A stretch of DNA of 64,000 bases from Bacteroidota bacterium. GTDB lineage: Bacteria; Bacteroidota; JABWAT01. The position numbers and the translations under genes are program-made. The stretch lies in the NCBI GenBank assembly GCA_023151185.1, contig JAKLJL010000001.1, positions 868,001 to 932,000 on the forward strand. The letters run 5' to 3'. Below, in pieces: positions 25,537 to 34,150 of the stretch (the stretch's first letter is position 1; each line of letters begins with the position of its first letter). The notes below the pieces were generated by a model that ran no database searches, was not told the origin of the DNA, and worked only from the letters and a program-made list of their open reading frames with translations.

Positions 25537-27240
25537 ATGCCATCACCTGTATTCACCGTTCTTGATCTGGAAACAACCGGGATGGGTCCCTCGGCCCGGA
25601 TCATTGAACTTGCGATGGTCCGGATAGAAAACGGGCAGGTAACCAACCGCCTGTCAAGCCTTATCAACCCGGAATTGCACATTCCCGATTTTATCACCCG
25701 CCTGACCGGAATTTCGAATACGATGATCCGGGAAGCCCCGGTTTTAAGTGAGGTTGCCCGCAGATTTCTTGAGTTTATGGCCGGAACGATTCCGGTAGCC
25801 CACAATGCTCATTTTGATCACTCCATATTGAATCAGGAGTTGATCCGGTTAGGATTGAACCCGGTTACTGATTCCTTCCTTTGTACCGTCCGGTTAAGCC
25901 GGCGTCTGAACAAAGGACTTAAATCACATTCTCTCAGTTCATTGAAGGCACATTTTGGGATCCGCCATAGTTCAGCCCACCGGGCTCACGGCGATGCGGA
26001 AGCCACAGCACTGCTGTTGCTTCATTTTCTGGAAAAACTCGAAATGGGAAATGCCCCGGTTACAGGCGCAGATCTGCTTTCTTTTCAGTATTCACCGGTC
26101 GGAGTCAAACCGGTCAGTGAAAAAAAACTGACTGACCTGAAATCCAGAGTGACCCGGTTTCCCGAACGGCCCGGAATTTACCAGTTTATCGGGAAAAATG
26201 AACAGGTCCTGTATGTTGGGAAGGCGATCCGGCTCAAGGAACGGGTACTGACCTATTTCAACGGTTTTCATGTCAAGGAAACCAAATGGGTCAGGCTCAT
26301 CCGGCAGACCACCGACATCCGGTATCTTGAGACCGGAGATGAACTTCATGCGCTGGTAATAGAATCCCGTCTGATCAAACGGTTTTTGCCGCCTTACAAT
26401 ACCCTTCAGCGCAGACTCAGACACTATCCATTCATCCGGCTTTCCGCCCGGCATCCTTTTCCTTCATTTTCTCTGACCCGTGAAATCAGGGAAGACGGGT
26501 GTGACTATTTCGGGCCATTTTCCGGGGGAGCCGTAACCGGAATTCTGAATGATCTCATCGAACAGTCGGGTTTAGTCAGGCTGTGTGATGATGTGACCTT
26601 CAGCCGGGGAAAACTTTGCACCTGGTATTCAATGGGAAAATGTCCCGGGCCATGCACCGGAGAAATGTCGGGTGAGACTTACCGGGAGGGAATACGGCTG
26701 ATCAGTGATCTGCTTTCCGGAAGGGGCAGGGGCCTGATCGGGCATCTTGAAGGAAAAATGAATTTACTGGCCGAACGGGAAGAATTTGAGCAGGCTGCCA
26801 GGTTAAGAAACAAACTCAGGGAAATTGAAAAGCAAACGTTTAAACATGTTTCGGCCGGCGGAACCCTAAACCTCAATACCTATGTCATGTTTCATGTGAG
26901 AGACGGGGAGACCGGGTATTATCTGATCCGGTTTGGCCTGCTGGTGACTCATGGGGTTTTAAAATCGGAACAGGACCTTGCTGATCTGACCGCTGCGTGC
27001 AGGGAATTTTACTCGGGTCTGGCAAAGGACATGGAATTACCGCCTTTGGGTGCCGAGGCGGTTGATGAGATACGTCTGATCCTGAACTGGACGTATAAAA
27101 ACAGAAAGAATCTTAAATTTTTATTTCCTTCCGAGTCAGAAACAGAGCATTCCTGGCATGATGTCATTCTCAGTACCTGCGGAACTCTTTTAACTCATCG
27201 GGTAAATTCACAAAAAAACAGGAAAAAGCCGGAAAAATAA
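25537..27240 (+). CDS. DEDD exonuclease / GIY-YIG / UVR fusion protein (DnaQ-UvrC-like)
   Basis: A 567-residue fusion. Residues about 4-170 are a DnaQ-type DEDDh exonuclease (FTVLDLETTGMGPSARIIEL; VAHNAHFDHSILNQEL; HRAHGDAEATALLL). Residues about 207-285 are a GIY-YIG nuclease (RPGIYQFIGKNEQVLYVGKA). A UvrC-like cysteine segment (CTWYSMGKCPGPC, about 365) and a UVR helix (LAEREEFEQAARLRNKLREI, about 410) follow. The C-terminal RNase H and helix-hairpin-helix domains of UvrC are missing. Such DnaQ-UvrC hybrids occur in several phyla and are thought to act in DNA repair; the exact reaction is unknown. The ATG at 25537 gives a compact N-terminus. Confidence 0.9.
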   Translation: MPSPVFTVLDLETTGMGPSARIIELAMVRIENGQVTNRLSSLINPELHIPDFITRLTGISNTMIREAPVLSEVARRFLEFMAGTIPVAHNAHFDHSILNQELIRLGLNPVTDSFLCTVRLSRRLNKGLKSHSLSSLKAHFGIRHSSAHRAHGDAEATALLLLHFLEKLEMGNAPVTGADLLSFQYSPVGVKPVSEKKLTDLKSRVTRFPERPGIYQFIGKNEQVLYVGKAIRLKERVLTYFNGFHVKETKWVRLIRQTTDIRYLETGDELHALVIESRLIKRFLPPYNTLQRRLRHYPFIRLSARHPFPSFSLTREIREDGCDYFGPFSGGAVTGILNDLIEQSGLVRLCDDVTFSRGKLCTWYSMGKCPGPCTGEMSGETYREGIRLISDLLSGRGRGLIGHLEGKMNLLAEREEFEQAARLRNKLREIEKQTFKHVSAGGTLNLNTYVMFHVRDGETGYYLIRFGLLVTHGVLKSEQDLADLTAACREFYSGLAKDMELPPLGAEAVDEIRLILNWTYKNRKNLKFLFPSESETEHSWHDVILSTCGTLLTHRVNSQKNRKKPEK

Positions 27241-27250
27241 AATTAGGCCC

Positions 27251-27281
27251 TTGCGTCGTAAAAAAAACAGCCGTATCTTCG
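27251..27281 (+). promoter_or_regulatory. Promoter of the tRNA-Phe gene
   Basis: TTG (27251-27253) is followed after 20 bases by TATCTTCG (27274-27281), one mismatch from the Bacteroidota -7 consensus TAnnTTTG with ideal spacing. Initiation near 27288 would leave a leader of about 19 bases before the mature tRNA end. Confidence 0.6.
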
Positions 27282-27306
27282 TGTCTCGATTTTTTGATTG
27301 AGTATC

Positions 27307-27379
<73 letters not shown>

Positions 27380-27380
27380 C

Positions 27381-27416
27381 AAAAAAGGCTTTTCCGGGTT
27401 CGGAAAGGCCTTTTTT
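27381..27416 (+). terminator. Intrinsic terminator after tRNA-Phe
   Basis: AAAAAAGGCTTTTCC pairs with GGAAAGGCCTTTTTT around a GGGTTC loop, and the descending arm ends in six T residues (27411-27416). It begins two bases after the tRNA. The A run on the ascending arm would also allow termination on the minus strand. Confidence 0.88.
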
Positions 27417-27511
27417 CATTTTAAGCCCTTCTGCCATTCTTCACTTCTGTTTCTTTCACCCGGTTCCCGCTGTATATTCCGGAAATTCACCTTATCCAAT
27501 CAGTACCGGCC

Positions 27512-30500
27512 TTGAAAAAATTTCTATTTTTCCTCTTCCTTTCTGTTTCCTCTGTACTCTCGGCCCGGGAACCGGCACAGACCCAGGCAATTACCCAGAA
27601 GGACGGACTTTCAAACAATTCGGTGACCGGAATGGCCAGAGACAAATATGGTTTTCTCTGGATTGCCACCCGTGATGGATTAAACCGGTATGACGGATAT
27701 TCTGTTATTCCGTTTTATACGCCTGAAAGGGCTCTGGGACTTCAGGAAGATAATTATTTTAATGCCCTGTACTACAATGGCGGTGACAGTCTGTTTGTTG
27801 CGGTTTTTAATACGTTGTATGTGTTCAGCCTTGTCAGGTATGAATTTTCAGTTTTACCAGTAGAAACAGGCGTTTCTGCCCGTGAGAACGGTGATATTTT
27901 TGATATCTACCCGGATGGCCGTACTGGTTTGTACCTGTGTTCATTTGAATCCGGTTTCCTGCATTATGAATTTTCATCCCAAAAGACAACCCGGATTTCC
28001 GGAACCGGAAACTGGAATGCCAACGTTTCAACCAGCCACATCAGTACGGTTATCAGCGGGAAAAACGGGATTTTCTGGATCGGGACATTTGGTGGCGGCC
28101 TGGTTAGATCAGAACCGGGAACCGGATCAGTAAACTCATTTAAATGGAATCCGGCCCTGACGGGATTTGATTATAACAACACGGTCAGAAGTCTGGCATG
28201 GAAAAACCAGACCACTTTGTATGTTGGAACCTGGGGCCATGGCCTTTATGAATTTGATACCCGTTCAGAAACTTTCCGCAGAATCTGGCTGGACGAACAT
28301 CCACCCGAAAAATATCCTTACAATGACATCAGATGTCTGATGCGGGATGACGATGGGTCGGTCTGGTTCGGAACCAATGGCGGAGGGCTTTACTGCCTTG
28401 GTGAAAACGGAAGCGTTCAGGATCATTTTACAAAAGGCAGTTCCGGATTTTCCTTTATTGCCGACAATGATATCTATGCAATCTACAAAGAGAGAACCGG
28501 AATTTACTGGATTGGAACAGATGGTGCCGGCGTTCAGCGGGTTAACCTGAATTTAAGAACGATCCGGCAGGATAATTTAACCGGTGACCGGGGTCTGAAA
28601 CTCACCAACGAAGATATTCATGAAGTGACGGTGGACCGCCGGGGAAAATTATGGGTTGGGTCAAACGGCCGGGGAATCATGATTTTCTCGCCGGGAAATC
28701 CGGTTCCAGAAAGGCTTGAGGCCGGATCCGACAAAAACAAAACGCTTGGGGATAATACCGTTTATACCCTTGCAGAAGACCAGCGGGGCCGGATGTGGAT
28801 CGGAACAAACAGCGGCGGACTTCAGCTATACAATCCGGATAAAAAGGAATTTCAGACCCTGAGAGGAACTGCAAAGGGAACATTTTCTCTGGTTTATACG
28901 ATTTTCCCTGATTCAAGGGGAAATGTCTGGTTCAGCAGTTATTCAGGGAACTTCAGGTATAACCACCCGGGTGAAACGCCTTCTCCTGAAGATCTGGATA
29001 CTCTTTTAAATGACCTTCCGCAGGGAACCAGCATCCAGGATTTTTTTGAAGACCCTGCAGGTAATATCTGGATGGGGACCAATTCTTCCGGCGTATTCAG
29101 ATATTCCTCTGCGACAGGGAAAACAGTTCCTCTGAAGGATCTGGTTACCGGATCACCTCAATTCATTCCGCAGAATGTAACCGGACTTTCCGGCGACCGG
29201 AAGGGCCGGATCTGGATTGCAGGAGGGGGATCCGGTTTGTTCTGTTTTTCTCCGGAAACCGGAAATCTGGATCATTTTACGGAATCTGACGGGCTTATGA
29301 GCAATAATGTAGTCGGAATTGAAACTGATCTTTCTGGTACCTTATGGCTGGCTTCACCGACCGGGATAACCCAGGTTGTGCCTGAAGAGACTCAGAAGGG
29401 TGAACTCAGAATCCGGATTTTTAAGTTTGGCGAACAGGATGGAATCAGCAATGAAATGCTCAACAAATTTGCCTCATGCATGGGTCCGGATGGCAGGCTG
29501 TATTTTGGCGGAACCAGTGGGATCACCAGCTTTATGCCGCAGGACATTCCGGGACAAACTGAACTTCTGCCTGTTATTCCAACCCGGATTCTGGTGAATG
29601 CCCGGGAATTTGGAACGGTATTCCCCGAACTGGATCCGAACCCGGTTTATCTTGAGCTTCTGGAATTGGGGCCCGAGCATCAGATCCTGACCATTGAAGT
29701 GGCTTCTCCGGATCTTTCAAACGGAAGTAAACTGAGTTACCAGTATTTTCTGGAAGGATTCAGCACCGCCTGGACCACTGCCGGAACGCAACGGTCACTC
29801 ACCTTTACCTCACTGCCATCTGGTGATTATGTGCTTAAAGTCAAAGCCGGATTTTCTCCCGGAGAAATGACTGCCGGTCACTATCAGCTTCGCATCCGGG
29901 TCAATCCGCCACTCTATGCAACCTGGTGGGCAATTGCTGTCTATGCGATGGTTCTTGCTGGTGCAATAGTTTTTTATGTGCAGTCCAAGTCGAAACGGCT
30001 CCAGCGTGAAAAGTCACTTCTGGAATCTCAGGTTTATGCCCGGACGCAGGAACTGATCCACACGACAGATGAACTGAAGCTTACCAATGAAGCCCTGAAT
30101 CTGCAAACTGAACGGCTGAAAAGACTGGATCAGAAAAAAACTGAATTATTCACCAATATTTCGCATGAATTCCGGACGCCTTTAACCCTGATTCTGTCAC
30201 CGCTCGAAGAACTGGCATCCAAATCACCCCAACCCGAAGTTCAGTTAATGCTGAAAAATGCTCTCCGGATGAACCGGCTGATCAACCAGCTTCTGGCGAT
30301 TGCAAAAGCAGATTCAGGTGAAATCGGATTTCATCCGAAAATGTATCCGTTTTCTGAGTTTATTTCAGGCCTGGTCAGTGAATTTGCGGTACATGCAGCA
30401 GGCCAGCACCGGAGTGTTACAGAACTTTATCCTGAATCACCGGTTTTTCTACAGTTTGACCCGGATCTGATGGAGAAAATTGTGTCGAACCTGCTTTCGA

Positions 30501-31675
30501 ACAGTTTTAAATTTACCCGGCCAGGGGATGAAATCCGGATTGTGGTTTCAGTGAAGCCAGCAGAAAACGGGGAAGTGAACCAGGTTGGTCTCCTTGTTGA
30601 AGACTCGGGAATCGGGATTCCCAAAGAAATCCAGCCCTTTTTATTTGACCGGTTTTTCCAGGCAGAAAGTGACCTGAGGCGGTCATATGAAGGCTCCGGA
30701 ATCGGACTGGCGCTGGTGAAAGAACTTGTCACCCTTCATTCAGGCCGGATCGTTCTGGAAAGCGAACCGGAGAAGGGAACCCAGATCCAGGTGTGGTTCC
30801 GCCAGGGTGAACCGGCAACTCCTGAACCGCTTCCGTCTGCGTGGAGCCGGTCTATCAGGCGGGAAATCCCCGACCTGATCGATATTTCAGCCGGTACGGA
30901 AAATCCTGAATCAGAACCGGGACTCCCAGAGCCCAGAAAAGTGCTTTTGGTGGAAGACCATCCAGATCTGCAGAATTATCTGGCACAGATTTTCAGCAGG
31001 TACCAGGTGCTGGTTGCCGGAAATGGGGAAGATGGACTTAAAAAAGCTGAGACCTTTATTCCGGATCTGGTCATTTCGGATGTTATGATGCCGGTTATGG
31101 ATGGATATGAACTGGTGAAAAGATTAAAATCCGGAAGAAGTACTTCTCACATTCCTGTTTTATTGCTGACTGCAAAATCCAGTATGGAAAGCCGCCTGAC
31201 CGGAATTGATCTTGGAGCTGATGCTTATCTGGGCAAACCTTTTCAGAATGCCGAACTGCTGGCTGTTGCCGAAAACCTGATCCGGTCAAGGGTAATGCTT
31301 AGGAGTTACTATCAGGAAATTTTAAATCCTGCCGAAGTGAAACCTGAGCAACCGCCGGAAGCGACCGAGGAACCCTTTGTCAGAAAGGTTATTGACATCA
31401 TCCAGGCTCAGATGACCGATCCCAGGTTTGATGTAGAAAGCCTTGCTTCACTGGTTTTTTTAAGCCGGTCGCAATTAACCCGGAAACTGACTGCAACTCT
31501 GGGAATTGGTCCCAATCAGCTTATCAGAACTCTTAGGCTGAAAAAAGCAAAATCCATTCTGGAGGCAGGCGAACAGAACGTAACGGAAACTGCCTACTCC
31601 GTCGGAATTACCAATCTTGCCTACTTTTCAAAGATTTATAAGGAGGAGTTCGGACATTCCCCCAATGAGGCCTGA
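27512..31675 (+). CDS. Hybrid two-component system protein (propeller, Y_Y_Y, kinase, receiver, AraC)
   Basis: A 1387-residue one-protein signalling pathway. In order: signal peptide (1-18), about 14 propeller blades (25 to about 690), Y_Y_Y domain (YQYFLEGFSTAWTTA, about 750-812), a membrane helix (WWAIAVYAMVLAGAIVFYV), HisKA (NISHEFRTPLTLIL, His885), HATPase with DSGIGIPKE and GSGIGLALVKEL, a receiver domain (about 1141-1255, Asp1190 in ISDVMMPVMDG) and an AraC-type HTH (about 1306-1387). All key residues are present. Such proteins bind an extracellular ligand in the periplasm and drive transcription of nearby genes, typically glycan use in Bacteroides. Here the next genes encode T9SS surface proteins. 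Start is TTG without a clear ribosome-binding site. Confidence 0.94.
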   Translation: MKKFLFFLFLSVSSVLSAREPAQTQAITQKDGLSNNSVTGMARDKYGFLWIATRDGLNRYDGYSVIPFYTPERALGLQEDNYFNALYYNGGDSLFVAVFNTLYVFSLVRYEFSVLPVETGVSARENGDIFDIYPDGRTGLYLCSFESGFLHYEFSSQKTTRISGTGNWNANVSTSHISTVISGKNGIFWIGTFGGGLVRSEPGTGSVNSFKWNPALTGFDYNNTVRSLAWKNQTTLYVGTWGHGLYEFDTRSETFRRIWLDEHPPEKYPYNDIRCLMRDDDGSVWFGTNGGGLYCLGENGSVQDHFTKGSSGFSFIADNDIYAIYKERTGIYWIGTDGAGVQRVNLNLRTIRQDNLTGDRGLKLTNEDIHEVTVDRRGKLWVGSNGRGIMIFSPGNPVPERLEAGSDKNKTLGDNTVYTLAEDQRGRMWIGTNSGGLQLYNPDKKEFQTLRGTAKGTFSLVYTIFPDSRGNVWFSSYSGNFRYNHPGETPSPEDLDTLLNDLPQGTSIQDFFEDPAGNIWMGTNSSGVFRYSSATGKTVPLKDLVTGSPQFIPQNVTGLSGDRKGRIWIAGGGSGLFCFSPETGNLDHFTESDGLMSNNVVGIETDLSGTLWLASPTGITQVVPEETQKGELRIRIFKFGEQDGISNEMLNKFASCMGPDGRLYFGGTSGITSFMPQDIPGQTELLPVIPTRILVNAREFGTVFPELDPNPVYLELLELGPEHQILTIEVASPDLSNGSKLSYQYFLEGFSTAWTTAGTQRSLTFTSLPSGDYVLKVKAGFSPGEMTAGHYQLRIRVNPPLYATWWAIAVYAMVLAGAIVFYVQSKSKRLQREKSLLESQVYARTQELIHTTDELKLTNEALNLQTERLKRLDQKKTELFTNISHEFRTPLTLILSPLEELASKSPQPEVQLMLKNALRMNRLINQLLAIAKADSGEIGFHPKMYPFSEFISGLVSEFAVHAAGQHRSVTELYPESPVFLQFDPDLMEKIVSNLLSNSFKFTRPGDEIRIVVSVKPAENGEVNQVGLLVEDSGIGIPKEIQPFLFDRFFQAESDLRRSYEGSGIGLALVKELVTLHSGRIVLESEPEKGTQIQVWFRQGEPATPEPLPSAWSRSIRREIPDLIDISAGTENPESEPGLPEPRKVLLVEDHPDLQNYLAQIFSRYQVLVAGNGEDGLKKAETFIPDLVISDVMMPVMDGYELVKRLKSGRSTSHIPVLLLTAKSSMESRLTGIDLGADAYLGKPFQNAELLAVAENLIRSRVMLRSYYQEILNPAEVKPEQPPEATEEPFVRKVIDIIQAQMTDPRFDVESLASLVFLSRSQLTRKLTATLGIGPNQLIRTLRLKKAKSILEAGEQNVTETAYSVGITNLAYFSKIYKEEFGHSPNEA

Positions 31676-31723
31676 GTTCCCGGTCATTTTCGGGTTAAGT
31701 TCCGTGATCAAGGTAACAAATAT

Positions 31724-31734
31724 TGCACGAAAAT
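31724..31734 (+). promoter_or_regulatory. 11-bp box shared by two T9SS gene upstream regions
   Basis: TGCACGAAAAT occurs here, 118 bases before the ATG at 31842, and identically at 36595-36605, 124 bases before the ATG at 36719. A sigma-70-like pair TTGCAC-N18-TAAAAT overlaps the first copy. The shared sequence and matching distance suggest one regulator; the AraC domain of the upstream hybrid protein is the obvious candidate, by inference. Confidence 0.35.
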
Positions 31735-31841
31735 GGCAGTCTGTTTTAAAATAACAAGTCCGGATATTAGATTTAATGGATTCCTAATGGGCAAGTGAGT
31801 TTCTCATTTCGCCAGTCCGTTAAATTTCAACCGGAGGTTAC

Positions 31842-34133
31842 ATGACAAAACTGTTCCTGCTGCTGGTTTTTGGATATTCTTCCACCCTTGCATCTCCTTC
31901 CCAAACCAATTCACCCCCGGCGTTTACCAGCCCTGTTCCTGCACCCTTCGTTCATCCGGATCAGCCCTTCTTACATGAAGTTACCGCAACTGATCCAGAA
32001 ACTGATCCTGTTTCACTTTACCTGGTTCAGCCTGAACAGAAAGATGCAGCTTCAGAAACCGGATATTACTGGGCTACCGGTTATCTTTCGGTAATCTGGC
32101 AATCGTTTACGGCAGAAAGTACCGGATTTCTGACCCGTGCCGGACTTCAGTCTGCAGGGAACTACCCGACCGGAAGTCAGGTGATCAGTATTTATGCAGG
32201 AACCGGAACCGGCGGGGCATTACTGTACCAGAAAACCCAAAATTTTGGAGCTATTCTGGATTACCACACCGTAACCATTCCGGATTCTGTAAAAATTCTG
32301 GTTGAGGCTGGTCAGGTGTACACACTCGCCATAACCAATGCAACGGGGTACCTGATCTACGATTATAATACGAACCCTTATCCGGGCGGGCAAAGCAGTT
32401 TTTCTGCTTCAGCCGATTTTCAGTTTGTCACCTACATTAAACCGCTGGGGACGGCGACCGGTTATACCTGGCTCAGTTTCACAGATTCTGGAAACGGGAC
32501 CGGAGTTCTTGGCGGTACACCACAAACAAGTGATATTGGCAAGGTTGACCTAACGCTGGTTGCATTGGCTGCAGGCAGTTATGACCTTCAAACAGTCGGT
32601 TTCACTGTCGCCCCGGAAGCAACACCCCCCACCCTGTTTGGGGCATCAGGCGGGAACGGGTCTGCTTTTTTGATTTGGAACCAGGTGGATTCCGATTATT
32701 TTTCAAGGTATTACCTTTACAGCGGTACACCAGAGGACCCGGGAACTCTTACCGACAGCACAACCACCTGGTCTGATACATCGCTGACCGTTTCAGGTTT
32801 GACCAACGGGACGCACTATTACTTCAGGTTAAAGGTAAAAGATACCTGGGGTCAGGAATCCGGTTTTTCACCGGTAGAGATAGTCACCCCGGCTGATGGG
32901 TTTGGCAGTGCTGTTTCACTCCCGGGTGAGGTTTTTGGAGAAGCCAGTTCTGCCGGACTCCCGGTTGGGTCAGCCCCAAGAACGCTTGAAGCCTGGTTTA
33001 AAACCTCTGAAGGAATTTCAAGTTCACAGGTTATTGCCAATTACGGCAATCTGGGAACCGGTCAGCGGTTTGGTCTTCTTCTGCTTGGCGGGAATGTCTA
33101 TTTTGTAGGGGAGTATGTTGATATCAATACGTTCGTTTCTGCCAATGACGGAAACTGGCACCACGCTGCAGCAACTTATGATGGCGAAACTGTAAAAGTA
33201 TATCTGGATGGCAATCTGATTGGGTCCGGTAACCTAAGTCTGTCAACCGGGTCGGGTGCATTTCGGATCGGAAGAAGAGTTGCCGGCGATTCCTATTCAG
33301 AAGACTTTTCAGGTGAAATTGATGAAGTCAGGGTTTGGTCAGAAGTCCGGTCCCAGTCTCAGATTCAGGACTACCGGAATTTTCCAGTCAATTGGTACGA
33401 ACCGTCATTGGTTGCCAATTACCGGTTTGATGATGAGTTAACCGATGTATTTCTGGATTCATCTCCTTCAAACCGGGATGGATATTTCTTAGGGACACCT
33501 GGTTTTGTTTCAAGTTCAGGCATCAGTTTAAGCCTTCCGGTTGAGTTGATTTCATTTTCGGGCACTGTTTCCATGGGAAAAGTTCATCTGGTCTGGTCAA
33601 CGGCCTCCGAAAAAAATAACTTTGGATGGGAAATTGAAAAAACAACAGAAAGAAATCAGCAGGCAGGAGACAGCCCTTCGGCTCCGCTCAGTGACCGCAA
33701 TTCACACTGGGAAAAAATCGGTTTTGTTGCCGGAAGCGGAACGACCAGCGAAACAAAGTCCTATTCCTTCGAATTGCCTGTTTCCGGACCGGTTTCCATT
33801 CGCCTGAAGCAGTCCGACCTGGATGGTACGGTTAGTTACAGTCAAATTCTCACCTTCGATGATAACCTGACGGATTTCAGACTTTTAGGAAATTATCCCA
33901 ACCCATTTAACCCGGAAACTGCGGTCCGGTTCATCTTGCCTGCACCAGCCCGGGTATCGCTGCAGATTTATGACCTGACCGGCAGACTGGCCGGCAGCCA
34001 GGAAAGTCAGGTACAGAATCCCGGAATATCCGAACTTAAGGTAGATGCTTCTGCCCTTTCAAGCGGGACCTACTTCTACCGGCTTTCCGCTGGCTCAAAA
34101 ATTCTGACCGGAAAATTTACCGTACTTAAATAA
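31842..34133 (+). CDS. T9SS-exported surface protein with FN3 and LamG domains
   Basis: The 763-residue protein has a signal peptide (TKLFLLLVFGYSSTLA) and a beta-rich N-terminal region resembling choice-of-anchor/Ig-like folds. An FN3 module (about 262-348), a LamG/concanavalin-like domain (LEAWFKTSEGI ... GEIDEVRVWSEVRSQSQI, about 365-520), the VELISFSG beta segment and a type A T9SS sorting domain (LLGNYPNPFNPETAVRF to the end) follow. It would be secreted and attached to the surface. The loop after FGWEIEK (about 602-625) carries GDSPSAPLSDR, encoded by a CCCTTCGGCTCCGCTCAG-like repeat sequence. GGAGG precedes the ATG. It is the first gene after the hybrid sensor. Confidence 0.88.
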   Translation: MTKLFLLLVFGYSSTLASPSQTNSPPAFTSPVPAPFVHPDQPFLHEVTATDPETDPVSLYLVQPEQKDAASETGYYWATGYLSVIWQSFTAESTGFLTRAGLQSAGNYPTGSQVISIYAGTGTGGALLYQKTQNFGAILDYHTVTIPDSVKILVEAGQVYTLAITNATGYLIYDYNTNPYPGGQSSFSASADFQFVTYIKPLGTATGYTWLSFTDSGNGTGVLGGTPQTSDIGKVDLTLVALAAGSYDLQTVGFTVAPEATPPTLFGASGGNGSAFLIWNQVDSDYFSRYYLYSGTPEDPGTLTDSTTTWSDTSLTVSGLTNGTHYYFRLKVKDTWGQESGFSPVEIVTPADGFGSAVSLPGEVFGEASSAGLPVGSAPRTLEAWFKTSEGISSSQVIANYGNLGTGQRFGLLLLGGNVYFVGEYVDINTFVSANDGNWHHAAATYDGETVKVYLDGNLIGSGNLSLSTGSGAFRIGRRVAGDSYSEDFSGEIDEVRVWSEVRSQSQIQDYRNFPVNWYEPSLVANYRFDDELTDVFLDSSPSNRDGYFLGTPGFVSSSGISLSLPVELISFSGTVSMGKVHLVWSTASEKNNFGWEIEKTTERNQQAGDSPSAPLSDRNSHWEKIGFVAGSGTTSETKSYSFELPVSGPVSIRLKQSDLDGTVSYSQILTFDDNLTDFRLLGNYPNPFNPETAVRFILPAPARVSLQIYDLTGRLAGSQESQVQNPGISELKVDASALSSGTYFYRLSAGSKILTGKFTVLK

Positions 34134-34150
34134 GCAAAGGAGAAAAATCC

